From Rathayibacter sp. VKM Ac-2857 (GTDB taxonomy: Bacteria; Actinomycetota; Actinomycetes; Actinomycetales; Microbacteriaceae): a stretch of DNA of 64,000 nucleotides. A model generated the notes under the pieces. That model searched no databases, was not told where the DNA came from, and was given only the letters and a program-made list of their open reading frames with translations. The translations under genes and the position numbers were made by a program. The stretch lies in the NCBI RefSeq assembly GCF_013205025.1, contig NZ_JABMLE010000002.1:721675-785674 (forward strand), in the 5' to 3' direction. This document shows, one piece after another, positions 16,152-24,831 of this stretch. Numbering within the stretch: the first letter of the stretch is position 1; each line of letters starts with the position of its first letter.

Positions 16152-16574
16152 ATGCGCACCGAGACCCGCCAGGGCGTCCCCCTCCTCCTCGTCGACGACG
16201 ACGGGCCCGCCCTCTCCACCTCGGAGGACGCGCTCGCGGTCATCGGCGAGATCTACGGCAGCGACGCCGAGACGATCGTCGTCCCGGTCGGCCGCCTCGA
16301 CCCGGAGTTCTTCCGGCTCCGCTCCGGCATCGCCGGCGAGTTCGTGCAGCGCTTCGTGATGTACGGCAAGCGGCTCGTGGTCGTCGGCGACATCACCGAG
16401 CAGGTCTCGGCCTCGAGCACGCTGCACGACTTCGTCGTCGAGTCGAACAGCGGCGACCACCTCTGGTTCGTCCCCGCGCTCGACGCCCTCGACGCGCGGC
16501 TCGGCGCCTCCCCGACGGCCGAGGAGCCCGGCGCCGACGGCGGGGTGGAGCCGACCCCCGGCCCCGCGCGCTGA
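16152..16574 (+). CDS. DUF4180-family protein
   Basis: This is a 140-residue soluble protein. RQGVPLLLVDDDGPALSTSE, DALAVIGEIYGSDAETIVVP and GEFVQRFVMYGKRLVVVGDI match the DUF4180 pattern, a family with no assigned reaction. The C-terminal 25 residues are an acidic/Pro-rich tail. The ATG at 16152 is chosen. A GTG at 16122 would add ten poorly conserved residues. Its stop overlaps the next start by one base (TGATG), so it is probably co-translated with the phosphoesterase. Confidence 0.75.
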   Translation: MRTETRQGVPLLLVDDDGPALSTSEDALAVIGEIYGSDAETIVVPVGRLDPEFFRLRSGIAGEFVQRFVMYGKRLVVVGDITEQVSASSTLHDFVVESNSGDHLWFVPALDALDARLGASPTAEEPGADGGVEPTPGPAR

Positions 16575-17107
16575 TGCTGCGCCTGGACGGCCCGGTCCGG
16601 CTGCTCCTGCTCGCCGACACGCACCTCCCCAAGCGCGCGAAGGCGCTGCCCGACGAGGTCTGGCAGGCGGTCGACGAGGCCGACCTCGTCGTGCACGCCG
16701 GCGACTGGGTGGACGAGGCGACGCTCGACGCCCTCGAGGCGCGGGCACCGCGACTGCTCGCCGTCTGGGGCAACAACGACCCCGCCGGGCTCCGGACGCG
16801 CCTGCCCGAGGTCGCGCGGGCGGAGATCGCGGGCCTCGACGTCCGCGTCGTCCACGAGACCGGCCCCGCGGCGGGGCGGGAGGCGCGCGCCGACATCGCC
16901 CACGCCGGCGCCGACCTGCTCGTCTTCGGCCACAGCCACATCCCCTGGGACTCGCGGACCCCGACCGGGATGCGGCTGCTCAACCCCGGCTCGCCGACCG
17001 ACCGCCGCCGCCAGCCCGCCGGCACCTACCTCACCGCGGTCGCCGACGCCGGCGAGCTGCGCGACGTGCGCCTCGTCGCACTCCCGGTCCGCGTCCCCGC
17101 CCGCTGA
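16574..17107 (+). CDS. YfcE/MJ0936-type metallophosphoesterase
   Basis: This 177-residue calcineurin-like phosphoesterase has all metal-binding motifs: DTH (Asp15, His17), HAGD (41-44), GNND (66-69) and GHSH (119-122). The family hydrolyses phosphodiesters with a di-metal centre. The natural substrate of this short bacterial group is unclear. The ATG overlaps the DUF4180 stop, implying an operon with that gene. Confidence 0.85.
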   Translation: MLRLDGPVRLLLLADTHLPKRAKALPDEVWQAVDEADLVVHAGDWVDEATLDALEARAPRLLAVWGNNDPAGLRTRLPEVARAEIAGLDVRVVHETGPAAGREARADIAHAGADLLVFGHSHIPWDSRTPTGMRLLNPGSPTDRRRQPAGTYLTAVADAGELRDVRLVALPVRVPAR

Positions 17108-17217
17108 GGACGCCCTGGGCACCGCGACCTTCGAGACCGCTCAGCCGCGGGACGACCCGTTCCGGTCGTCGGCGCAAGGGGGTCACAGCGGAATACGGTC
17201 GGCCTAAGCTCTCGGAG

Positions 17218-17664
17218 ATGACCAGCTCACACGACCACCCCGATTCCGCGCACCTGCGTCCGGACGGTCTCGACGACGCCACCGTCGCTGCGCTGGGCAA
17301 GCTCTCCGAGGCGCTCGAGACCGTCGAGCACGCGCGCGGTCTCCTCTACGGCTTCCACCGGCTGACCGGCGCCGCCGATCTCGCCCTCGGCGAGGCGGTC
17401 GACGCCTTCCGCGAGGCGGGGCGCGACGCGCTCGCCGACTCCCTGGAGAAGGAGCTGGTCGGCCGCAACGTCATCGAGGGCCGCTGGACCTTCCAGATCG
17501 TCGAGGACTACGACGACGGCTACTACGCCGCCTTCCGCGAGCAGGAGCGCGCGGCGCGCGACGAGCTCGCCGCCGGTCGCCGCCACCTCTTCGAGTCCGA
17601 GATGAAAGAGGACCGTCGCTCGCACGGTCTCCGCCACCACGAGTCCCGGCCGGGTCCCGAATGA
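17218..17664 (+). CDS. Conserved hypothetical protein, helical
   Basis: The 148-residue acidic, largely helical protein has KLSEALETVEHARGLLYGFH, DLALGEAVDAFREAGRD and IEGRWTFQIVEDYDDGYY, blocks I associate with a conserved actinobacterial hypothetical family. No signal peptide or membrane segment is seen. The ATG is at 17218. Its 3' end overlaps the next gene by four bases (ATGA), so the pair is probably one transcript. The function is unknown. Confidence 0.7.
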   Translation: MTSSHDHPDSAHLRPDGLDDATVAALGKLSEALETVEHARGLLYGFHRLTGAADLALGEAVDAFREAGRDALADSLEKELVGRNVIEGRWTFQIVEDYDDGYYAAFREQERAARDELAAGRRHLFESEMKEDRRSHGLRHHESRPGPE

Positions 17665-18017
17665 ACTCCGTGATCCGGATGCACGCCTCCCCGATGCGCG
17701 TGCGCGCCGTCACCCCCGGCTCCGACCGGCGCGGGACGCCGACGCCGAGCACCACGACGCGGCGCACCAGCCTCAGCATCGACGGCCGCCGCTTCCTGCT
17801 CGCGCTCTCCTTCGACACCGAGGAGCTGGAGAAGAAGCTCGTCGAGGCGGTCCGCGACCGCGGCGGCATGGTGAGCTTCACCGTCGCGGGCGACCGCGAG
17901 GTCTGCGTGCTCGTCTCCCCCGGCGTCGCCGTCATCCTCGAGCACGAGGAGGTGCCGGACGACGAGTTCGAGCCGGACGACGCGGTGCAGTACGACGACG
18001 TCGAGTACCTGACCTAG
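17661..18017 (+). CDS. Hypothetical small protein, translationally coupled to the gene before it
   Basis: The 118-residue protein has a basic, Ser/Thr-rich N-terminus (1-38), a compact mixed alpha/beta region (SLSIDGRRFLLALSFDTEEL, MVSFTVAGDREVCVLVSPGV) and a very acidic tail (EVPDDEFEPDDAVQYDDVEY). The family is not recognised. The start overlaps the previous stop by four bases. The first 38 residues may not be conserved, and internal starts are possible. Confidence 0.6.
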   Translation: MNSVIRMHASPMRVRAVTPGSDRRGTPTPSTTTRRTSLSIDGRRFLLALSFDTEELEKKLVEAVRDRGGMVSFTVAGDREVCVLVSPGVAVILEHEEVPDDEFEPDDAVQYDDVEYLT

Positions 18018-18089
18018 GCGCGGGCCGCTTCTGCGCGGCTCCGCTCCCGCGTCGCATCGCACCGTCCGCGGCTTTCGCGCTCTCCATTA

Positions 18090-18104
18090 TTGACACGAGT
18101 AAAC
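18090..18104 (+). promoter_or_regulatory. Promoter -35 box overlapping an operator-like motif shared with the locus at 21148
   Basis: TTGACA (18090-18095) is a consensus -35 box about 70 bases before the oxidoreductase gene. The overlapping acacgagtaa (18093-18102) is the exact reverse complement of ttactcgtgt at 21148-21157, in front of the sugar-transport operon. The shared decamer suggests one regulator for both, possibly a LacI protein from this locus. Confidence 0.5.
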
Positions 18105-18162
18105 TCTGGTGCTGAACTGGGTCCGCCGCGCCACCGATCGTCGTCGGCACTAGGAGAAAACC

Positions 18163-19404
18163 ATGACCTTCACCCTCGGAATCGTCGGCGCCGGCCAGTT
18201 CAGCCGCCACTTCGCCGATCTCTTCCACCGCCACCCCGGAGTCGGCGCGATCACCGTGACCGACGTCCTCGACGGCCGCGCGGAGACGCTCGTCGAGTCG
18301 GAGGGACTCGCCGGGACGCACGAGAGCTTCGAGGCGATGCTCGCCGATCCGGCGGTCGACGCCGTCGCCCTGTTCACGCAGCGCTGGACGCACGGACCCC
18401 TGGTGGCCCGGGCGCTGCGCGCGGGGAAGCACGTCTACTCCGCCGTCCCGATGGCGAGCGACGCCGACGAGATCGCGGAGATCATCGACCTCGTCTCCGC
18501 GACCGGCCTGACCTACATGATGGGCGAGACCAGCCAGTACAACCCGGCGACGGTCTTCGCGCGGCGCAAGTACGAGGAGGGCGCCTTCGGCCGGGTCTTC
18601 TACCTGGAGGGCGACTACCTCCACGACATGGACCACGGCTTCTACGACGCCTACCGCTACAGCGGCGGCGAGGACTGGAAGGCGACCGCCAGCTACCCGC
18701 CGATGTGGTACCCGACCCACTCCATTGGCGGCGTGCTCGGAGCCGTGCCGAGGCACGCGACCAGCGTGAGCTGCACGGGCATGCGCGACCACCTCGACGA
18801 CGGGGTCTTCGACACGGACGTCAGCATGTTCGGCAACGACTTCTCCAACATGACCGCGCTGTTCGAGCTCGACGGCGGCGGCTCCATGCGCATCAACGAG
18901 TTCCGCCGGGTCGGCTACCCGTCCTTCCTCCGCGAGAGCCGCTTCCGCTTCTTCGGCACCGCCGGCGTGTTCGAGCAGCTCGTGCAGACGAGCGTCTGGC
19001 AGACCGGCGAGGGAGTCGAGGACGTGACCGAGCAGCTCGCCACGACCGCGACGATGGCGGACGACGATCCGCGCCTCGAGAACGTCTCCCCCGCGCTGCG
19101 CGCCGCCTTCGTCAGCGGCCACGCGCCGGTGCACGAGGAAGAGGCCGCGCGCCTGCCCGGCGAGCTCGAGGGCTCGCCGAACGGGCACGAGGGCTCGCAC
19201 CACCTCCTGGTCGACGACTTCGTCCGGGCCGTCACGACCGGCACCCTGCCGACGGTGAACGCGTGGGTCGCCGCCCGCTACACGCTGCCCGGGCTCGTCG
19301 CGATGGAGTCGGCACGCCAGGACGGGGCGCGACTGCCCATCCCCGACCACGGCGACGCCCCCGTCGCTGTCGGAGCGCCGCTGCCGGTGCCGGCACGGGT
19401 CTGA
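18163..19404 (+). CDS. Gfo/Idh/MocA-family oxidoreductase
   Basis: This 413-residue NAD(P)-dependent oxidoreductase probably acts on a sugar or sugar derivative. The N-terminal Rossmann motif GIVGAGQFSRH is at residues 5-15. The usual EKP motif after GKHV is replaced by GKHVYSAVPMA, so the conserved Lys is missing. This is seen in a subgroup, where the reaction is not well defined. The C-terminal domain has YLEGDYLHDMDHGFYDAYR and an Asn/Asp-rich substrate region. AGGAG lies upstream of the ATG at 18163. It converges on the GH-D glycosidase and belongs by location and promoter motif to the galactoside locus. Confidence 0.85.
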   Translation: MTFTLGIVGAGQFSRHFADLFHRHPGVGAITVTDVLDGRAETLVESEGLAGTHESFEAMLADPAVDAVALFTQRWTHGPLVARALRAGKHVYSAVPMASDADEIAEIIDLVSATGLTYMMGETSQYNPATVFARRKYEEGAFGRVFYLEGDYLHDMDHGFYDAYRYSGGEDWKATASYPPMWYPTHSIGGVLGAVPRHATSVSCTGMRDHLDDGVFDTDVSMFGNDFSNMTALFELDGGGSMRINEFRRVGYPSFLRESRFRFFGTAGVFEQLVQTSVWQTGEGVEDVTEQLATTATMADDDPRLENVSPALRAAFVSGHAPVHEEEAARLPGELEGSPNGHEGSHHLLVDDFVRAVTTGTLPTVNAWVAARYTLPGLVAMESARQDGARLPIPDHGDAPVAVGAPLPVPARV

Positions 19405-19414
19405 CGCGCTGAGC

Positions 19415-19439
19415 GGGGGCGGGCGCAGTGCCCGCCCCC
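19415..19439. terminator. Bidirectional hairpin between convergent genes
   Basis: gggggcgggc (19415-19424) pairs perfectly with gcccgccccc (19430-19439) around a five-base loop. It sits between two convergent stop codons, so it can end transcription from either side. There is no T-run. Confidence 0.75.
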
Positions 19440-19441
19440 TC

Positions 19442-21055
19442 TCACAGCGCCGGGTCCGGGCTCCCGGCGAGGAACGGCTCGAACGGGTCGGCACCGTCGG
19501 GGCCGACCCAGTCGTACTCGAGGACCTCGTCGCCCGCCGACCACCGCGACGGCGTGGGCGAGTGCAGCCAGTCGAGCGGAGCGACTCCCCCGGGCGTGCC
19601 GCCGTCCAGCGCCAGCCGCAGCGCCTGCGCGAGGTCGGCGTCGACGGCGTCGGTCCGCGTCGCGGGATCGACGGAGACGAAGAGCGCGGTCCCGCTTCGG
19701 GCGATCAGGTCGAGGAAGCGGCGGTTGAGCGCCCAGTCGGTGGCGGTCGTGCTGGGCACGCAGTCCGCATCGAGGGTGAAGAACGCGTCGTGCTGCGCCA
19801 GGCGGAACGCCAGGGCGTTGACGCCGACGCGGCGGGTGCGGTCCCAGTGCAGGCCGGAGGTGTCGTCGCCGACCCGCTGCGCGTGCACGAGCCCGGCAGC
19901 GAGGTGCCCGACGACGTTGCAGCCCAGCACCAGCGCCTCGCCGGCGGCGGCGCGCACCGTCGCGTAGAAGCGCACGAGCGCCTCGGCCGTGGTGACCGAG
20001 GGGTCGTGCAACGCGGGCCCGGAGCCGGGCGCCGCGCCGAAGTCCGGACCCCACGCGCCGAGGAGGTCGTAGGTCGAGAAGTCGTGCTTGATCAGCTCGA
20101 AGCCCCAGGCGCTGAACCGGGCCGTGTCCTCCGCGACGAGCTCGAGCACGGCGGGCGAGCTGGGATCGAGGGCGAGGGCCCCGTCGCGCCGGGCGCGGAT
20201 CCCCTCGATCGACTCCTCCCGCGTCAGCAGCGGCCGGAACCAGACCCCCGGCCGCACGCCCTCCGCCCGGACGGCCTCCGCCGCCGCGGCCATGTCGGGG
20301 AAGCGGTCCGGGCGACCCGCCCGCCAGGGACCGGCGGAGGCCGCGAGCCCGTCGGCCGTCCCGGCGGAGCTCCAGCCGTCGTCGACGACTCCGAACGGGC
20401 GCACCGCGTGGTCGCCGACGAGCTCGGCGATGGTCCGCGCGTCGCGGACGACGGCGGCCAGGCCGAAGTCGCGGCCGTAGGCGTAGTACCAGTTGTTCGC
20501 GCCGACCAGGGGTCCGCCGGCGGTGAGCGGCTCCGGGCAGAGCCGCCGGAGGAGCGAGCGCTGGGCGGCGAGCGCCCCCTCGTCGCCGGAGATCACGTGC
20601 ACGACGGCCGCGGTCAGCGTCCGGTCGCCGGGGACGGCCGCCGCGCCGCCGCTGCGCAGGTCGAGGATCAGGGTCACCCCGCGCCGGTCGACCTGCCAGA
20701 AGGCGAAGGACGCGCCGCCCACCTCGACGCCCCAGCCGTCGGTCGTGCCCGTGCGGGGACGGTGCACGAGGGCCGTCCAGGGCAGGATCCGCTCGGCGCG
20801 GACGCCGCGCCACTCGAGCTCGCCGTAGGAGCGCTCCCACGCGTCCCCGAGCACCAGGCAGTCCTCGGGGATCGCGCGGGCCCAGCGCAGCCGCACCCTC
20901 GACACGGCCGCGACGGCATCGACGTCGATCCGGAGACCGCCCGAGGCCGCCTCGCCGAGGTGGACGCGGACGCCCGATCCTCGGACGTCGGCGAAGGCGC
21001 CGTCGGGGTCGATCTGCACGTCGATCCGCGCGGGATCGCCGGGTGAAGTCGTCAT
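19442..21055 (-). CDS. Clan GH-D alpha-galactosidase-like glycoside hydrolase
   Basis: The 537-residue cytoplasmic protein has an N-terminal beta-rich half and a C-terminal TIM barrel typical of GH36-like enzymes. FGVVDDGWSSAG marks an early barrel strand, and FELIKHDFSTYDLLG carries the probable nucleophile Asp near residue 324 (the KHD/KWD position). It probably cleaves alpha-galactosides or a related alpha-linked sugar. It is shorter and more divergent than the GH36 enzyme at 25919. The ATG at 21055 with GGAGAG upstream is preferred over one at 21112. It is divergent from the ABC transporter genes. Confidence 0.75.
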   Translation of the reverse strand: MTTSPGDPARIDVQIDPDGAFADVRGSGVRVHLGEAASGGLRIDVDAVAAVSRVRLRWARAIPEDCLVLGDAWERSYGELEWRGVRAERILPWTALVHRPRTGTTDGWGVEVGGASFAFWQVDRRGVTLILDLRSGGAAAVPGDRTLTAAVVHVISGDEGALAAQRSLLRRLCPEPLTAGGPLVGANNWYYAYGRDFGLAAVVRDARTIAELVGDHAVRPFGVVDDGWSSAGTADGLAASAGPWRAGRPDRFPDMAAAAEAVRAEGVRPGVWFRPLLTREESIEGIRARRDGALALDPSSPAVLELVAEDTARFSAWGFELIKHDFSTYDLLGAWGPDFGAAPGSGPALHDPSVTTAEALVRFYATVRAAAGEALVLGCNVVGHLAAGLVHAQRVGDDTSGLHWDRTRRVGVNALAFRLAQHDAFFTLDADCVPSTTATDWALNRRFLDLIARSGTALFVSVDPATRTDAVDADLAQALRLALDGGTPGGVAPLDWLHSPTPSRWSAGDEVLEYDWVGPDGADPFEPFLAGSPDPAL

Positions 21056-21147
21056 CACTGCTCTCTCTCCGACCCGGCAGCACTGCACGGAGCCGAGGTC
21101 GACAGTAGTCATGTCCGAACATTCTTCCCAGTCTTGAATCCGCCCGG

Positions 21148-21157
21148 TTACTCGTGT
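21148..21157. promoter_or_regulatory. Operator-like decamer ttactcgtgt in the divergent promoter region
   Basis: ttactcgtgt lies between the divergent glycosidase and transporter genes and is the exact reverse complement of 18093-18102. With flanks, 11 of 12 bases match (g-t/g-ttactcgtgt). A shared repressor site is the simplest reading. Confidence 0.45.
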
Positions 21158-21219
21158 AGCTTCCTTCGCAGCACGCTCCCCCGCATCGCGGAACGGGCGC
21201 CTCTCCCCCTGCTCGGACT

Positions 21220-22239
21220 ATGACGAAGGAGTCATCTCTTGCTGCTTTCACGACGGTCGAACGCGCGACGAACCGGGTGCGGACGATGACGGCTCTCCGC
21301 GAGGGACGCACCCGCCAGGGCGCCGCCGCGGTCCGGATCCGCCCCACGATGTCGCTCGGCCGGCGCCGGGCGCGCCGCTCCGAGCTGCTCGTCGCGCTCG
21401 CCTTCATCCTCCCGGCCGCCGTCGGCTTCGGAGCCTTCTACGTCGTCCCGACGATCCGCGGCATCTACCTCAGCTTCACGGACTACAACCTGATGAGCGC
21501 GCCGTCGTACATCGGCTTCGACAACTACCTCCGCCTGGCGAAGGACCCGCTGTTCTGGAACTCGGTCGGCGTCACCCTCGAGTACGTCCTGATCAACATC
21601 GTCGTCCAGACGGTCGTCGCGGTCGGCCTCGCCGTGCTGATGCACCGCCTCACCCAGTCCGTGGTGATCCGCGGGGCGATCCTGCTGCCCTTCCTGATCT
21701 CGAACGTGATCGCGGCGATGATCTGGTTTCTGCTGCTCGACTACCAGCTCGGCCTCGTCAACAGCGTCATCGAGAACCTCGGGCTCACCCGCATCCCGTT
21801 CTTCGCCGACTCGAACTGGGCGATCCCGACGATCGCGCTGGTCAACGTCTGGCGGCACATGGGCTACACCGCGCTGCTGGTCTTCGCCGGTCTGCAGCTG
21901 ATCCCGAGCTACGTCTACGAGGCGGCCGCGATCGACGGCTCGAGCGAGTGGCGGTCGTTCTGGAAGATCACGCTGCCGCTGCTGCGGCCGGTGCTCGCGC
22001 TGGTCCTCGTGGTCACCGTGACCGGCTCGTTCCAGGTCTTCGACACGGTCGCCGTGACCACCCGAGGCGGCCCGGTGAACGCCACGAGGGTCATGCAGTA
22101 CTACATCTACCAGGTCGGCTTCGGCGAGAACGACTTCGGCTACGCCAGTGCGATCTCGGTCGTCCTCCTCGTCATCCTCGCCGGCGTCGCGCTGATCCAG
22201 CTCCGGCTGCTGCGCGCCGACCAGTCCGACCTCGCGTAA
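21220..22239 (+). CDS. Sugar ABC transporter permease (MalF type)
   Basis: This is a 339-residue inner-membrane permease. After a 45-residue basic N-terminus it has six predicted membrane helices beginning at LLVALAFILPAAVGFGAFYV. The EAA loop YEAAAIDGSSEWRSFWKITL contacts the ATPase. It forms the translocation channel with the next gene. The ATG at 21220 has no clear ribosome site, and starts at 21286 (MTALREG) or 21349 (MSLGRRR) are possible. The cognate ATPase is absent from the window, so a shared MsmK-type ATPase elsewhere is likely. Confidence 0.9.
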   Translation: MTKESSLAAFTTVERATNRVRTMTALREGRTRQGAAAVRIRPTMSLGRRRARRSELLVALAFILPAAVGFGAFYVVPTIRGIYLSFTDYNLMSAPSYIGFDNYLRLAKDPLFWNSVGVTLEYVLINIVVQTVVAVGLAVLMHRLTQSVVIRGAILLPFLISNVIAAMIWFLLLDYQLGLVNSVIENLGLTRIPFFADSNWAIPTIALVNVWRHMGYTALLVFAGLQLIPSYVYEAAAIDGSSEWRSFWKITLPLLRPVLALVLVVTVTGSFQVFDTVAVTTRGGPVNATRVMQYYIYQVGFGENDFGYASAISVVLLVILAGVALIQLRLLRADQSDLA

Positions 22240-22248
22240 GGAACGCCG

Positions 22249-23202
22249 ATGACCACTGCAGCTCCCATCGCCCCCGATCGCGCGGCCTCCCCCGCCGCTC
22301 CGATCCCCGCGCGCACTCGTCCGGCCCGTCGGCCCTCCCTCGGCCGCGTCGTCGCCTGGATCGCGCTGATCCTCGCCCTCGTCGTCACCCTCTTCCCCTT
22401 CTTCTGGATGGTGCGCACCGCGTTCTCGACCGGGAACGCCCTCGCCAGCGACACCACCTCGCTGCTGCCCGTCGACTTCACCTGGGGCGCCTTCGCCCGC
22501 GTGCTGGGCTTCTCCACCCAGGAGCAGGCCCTCGCCGAGGGCGGCTCGGGCGCCTCCGTGAACTTCTGGCTCTACCTGCGCAACTCGGTCGCCTACGCCA
22601 CCCTGGTGACGCTCGGCCAGCTGCTCTTCTGCTCCCTCGCCGCCTACGCCTTCGCGCGACTGCGCTGGCCCGGCCGCGACGCCGTCTTCTTCCTCTTCCT
22701 CACCGCGCTGATGGTCCCGCCGATCTTCACCGCGCTGCCCAACTTCGTCCTGATGCGCGATCTCGGGCTCCTCAACTCCTTCATCGGACTCTCGCTGCCG
22801 ACGCTGCTGATGACCCCCTTCGCGGTGTTCTTCCTCCGTCAGTTCTTCCTCGGCATCAGCCGCGAGATCGAGGAGGCGGCCGAGCTGGACGGAGCGGGCA
22901 AGCTGCGGATCTTCTTCCGCCTGATCGTGCCGATGAGCACGGCGCCGCTCGCGACGCTCGGCATCCTCACCTACATCAACACCTGGAACGACTACTTCTG
23001 GCCGCTGCTCGCCGGCAACACCGAGGACAGCCGCGTGCTCACCGTGGCCCTGGGCGTCTTCCGCTCGCAGACCCCGGGCGGCAGCCCGGACTGGGCCGGA
23101 CTGATGGCCGCGACCGTCGTCGCCGCCATCCCCGTCCTCCTCCTCTTCCTCGCCTTCGGCCGTCGCATCGTCGACTCCATCGGCTTCTCGGGCGTCAAGT
23201 GA
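22249..23202 (+). CDS. Sugar ABC transporter permease (MalG type)
   Basis: This 317-residue partner permease has six predicted helices from VVAWIALILALVVTLFPFFW onward. The EAA motif EIEEAAELDGAGKLRIFFRL lies near residues 205-225. AAGGA sits eight bases before the ATG at 22249, and the gap to the upstream permease is nine bases. It works with the preceding permease and the lipoprotein at 23361 in carbohydrate uptake, probably of alpha-galactosides given the flanking alpha-galactosidases. Confidence 0.92.
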   Translation: MTTAAPIAPDRAASPAAPIPARTRPARRPSLGRVVAWIALILALVVTLFPFFWMVRTAFSTGNALASDTTSLLPVDFTWGAFARVLGFSTQEQALAEGGSGASVNFWLYLRNSVAYATLVTLGQLLFCSLAAYAFARLRWPGRDAVFFLFLTALMVPPIFTALPNFVLMRDLGLLNSFIGLSLPTLLMTPFAVFFLRQFFLGISREIEEAAELDGAGKLRIFFRLIVPMSTAPLATLGILTYINTWNDYFWPLLAGNTEDSRVLTVALGVFRSQTPGGSPDWAGLMAATVVAAIPVLLLFLAFGRRIVDSIGFSGVK

Positions 23203-23205
23203 CGG

Positions 23206-23293
23206 CCCCTCCCTCTTCTTCGTCCCCTCCCTCTTCTCCGCCCCCTCCCTCTTCTCCGCCCCCTCCCTCTTCCCCGCCCCCTCCCTCTTCCCC
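23206..23293. repeat. Five tandem 18-bp pyrimidine-rich repeats
   Basis: The unit cccctccctcttctccgc is repeated at 23206, 23224, 23242, 23260 and (partial) 23278, followed by further C/T sequence to about 23330. It lies between the permease stop and the binding-protein start, so the operon mRNA carries a long C/U tract there. The tract is open in several frames on both strands but shows no protein-like sequence. Confidence 0.85.
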
Positions 23294-23360
23294 TTCTCTC
23301 TCCTCCCTTTCCCCATCCCTTCCCTCCCGTGCAATGAAGCAGCAGACAGGAACCAGCACC

Positions 23361-24752
23361 ATGACCCGCATCCTCCGACGATCCGCCGCCGTCCTGGCTG
23401 GCACCACCGTCCTCACCCTCGGACTCACCGGCTGCGTCGGCGGCTCCGGCGGCGCCGCGAGCGGTGGCGGCGACAGCGCCGACATCGACACCAGCTCCGC
23501 CTCCGGCACCATCGACTACTGGCTCTGGGACAACAACCAGAAGGCCGCCTATCAGCAGTGCGCCGACGACTTCCACACCGCCAACCCGGACGTGAGCGTC
23601 ACCATCTCGCAGTACTCCTGGGACGACTACTGGACCAAGCTCACCAACGGCTTCGTCGCCGGCACGGCCCCCGACGTGTTCACCGACCACCTCTCGAAGT
23701 TCGCGGACTTCGTCAACAACGGCCAGGTCGTCTCCCTCGACGGCGTCGTCGAGAAGGACGGCGTCGACGTCTCGCAGTACCAGAAGGGCCTCGCGGACCT
23801 CTGGGTCGGCGAGGACGGCGAGCGCTACGGGCTCCCGAAGGACTGGGACACCACCGCGATCTTCTACAACCAGGCCCTGGTGGAGGACGGCGGCTACACC
23901 GCCGACCAGATCGCCGGCCTGGACTGGAACCCGGACGACGGCGGCAGCTACGAGAAGGCCATCGCGCACCTCACCGTCGACGTCAACGGCGTCCGCGGCG
24001 ACGAGGCCGGCTTCGACAAGACCCGCGTCGCCGTGTACGGCCTGGGCCTGGACGGCCAGTCCGGCGGCGGCAACGGGCAGACCCAGTGGTCGATGTACGC
24101 CGGCACCACCGGCTGGAGCTACACCGACAAGAACCCCTGGGGCACGAAGTACAACTACGACGACGAGCGCTTCCAGGCGACCATCGGCTGGATGGCGAAG
24201 GTCATCGACGAGGGCTACATGCCCTCCCTCGCGGCCGTCACCGGCAGCGACTCGACGCAGACCTTCGGCGCCGGCAAGTACGCGATGATCACCAACGGCT
24301 CGTGGAACATCAACTCCTTCTACGGCCTCAAGGACATCCAGGTCGGCACCGCCCCGACCCCGACCGGCCCCGACGGCAAGCGCGCCACGATGTTCAACGG
24401 CCTGGCCGACTCCATCTGGTCCGGCTCGGACAACAAGGCCGCCTCGGCCAAGTGGGTCGAGTACATGGCCTCCGCCGACTGCCAGAACGTCATCGGCGCC
24501 GCGGGCGTCGTCTTCCCGGCCATCCCCTCCGGCTCGGACGCGGCCCAGGCCGCCTTCGCCGAGCGCGGGATCGACGTCACGGCCTTCACCGGTCAGGTCG
24601 ACGAGGGCACCACGTTCCTCTTCCCGATCTCCGACAACGCGGCGAAGATCAACGGCATCATGCAGCCGGCGGTCGACGCCGTCTTCGAGGGACAGGCCGA
24701 CCCGTCGTCGCTGTCGTCGGCGAACGATCAGGTGAACGCCCTGTTCCAGTAG
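23361..24752 (+). CDS. Sugar ABC transporter substrate-binding lipoprotein
   Basis: This 463-residue extracytoplasmic binding protein has a lipoprotein signal peptide with lipobox LTGC, Cys25, followed by a Gly/Ser linker. It then has the family-1 binding-protein pattern, including TIDYWLWDNNQKAAYQQC, GTAPDVFTDHLSKFADFV and YGLPKDWDTTAIFYNQALV. The ATG at 23361 with AGGAA upstream gives the correct signal peptide. An ATG at 23334 would add nine residues. It would present the sugar to the two permeases upstream and is closed by a strong hairpin. Confidence 0.92.
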   Translation: MTRILRRSAAVLAGTTVLTLGLTGCVGGSGGAASGGGDSADIDTSSASGTIDYWLWDNNQKAAYQQCADDFHTANPDVSVTISQYSWDDYWTKLTNGFVAGTAPDVFTDHLSKFADFVNNGQVVSLDGVVEKDGVDVSQYQKGLADLWVGEDGERYGLPKDWDTTAIFYNQALVEDGGYTADQIAGLDWNPDDGGSYEKAIAHLTVDVNGVRGDEAGFDKTRVAVYGLGLDGQSGGGNGQTQWSMYAGTTGWSYTDKNPWGTKYNYDDERFQATIGWMAKVIDEGYMPSLAAVTGSDSTQTFGAGKYAMITNGSWNINSFYGLKDIQVGTAPTPTGPDGKRATMFNGLADSIWSGSDNKAASAKWVEYMASADCQNVIGAAGVVFPAIPSGSDAAQAAFAERGIDVTAFTGQVDEGTTFLFPISDNAAKINGIMQPAVDAVFEGQADPSSLSSANDQVNALFQ

Positions 24753-24767
24753 CCCGTCGGCCAGACT

Positions 24768-24802
24768 GGCGGAGAGGGGGCGATCGTGTCCCCCTCTCCG
24801 CC
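24768..24802 (+). terminator. Perfect 13-bp hairpin after the binding-protein gene
   Basis: ggcggagaggggg (24768-24780) pairs perfectly with ccccctctccgcc (24790-24802) around a nine-base loop. It lies 16 bases after the stop and separates the transport operon from the LacI gene. Confidence 0.8.
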
Positions 24803-24831
24803 GATCGTCGCATTACTCGAGGAGGCACCCC

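Noticed and set aside
13766..16243. An 825-residue minus-strand frame opposite copA
   Set aside because: Antisense of a clear copper ATPase, with no recognisable domain.
23195..23512. A 105-residue minus-strand frame with Glu/Gly-rich repeats
   Set aside because: It is only the translation of the pyrimidine-tract tandem repeat on the opposite strand, extending into the binding-protein gene.
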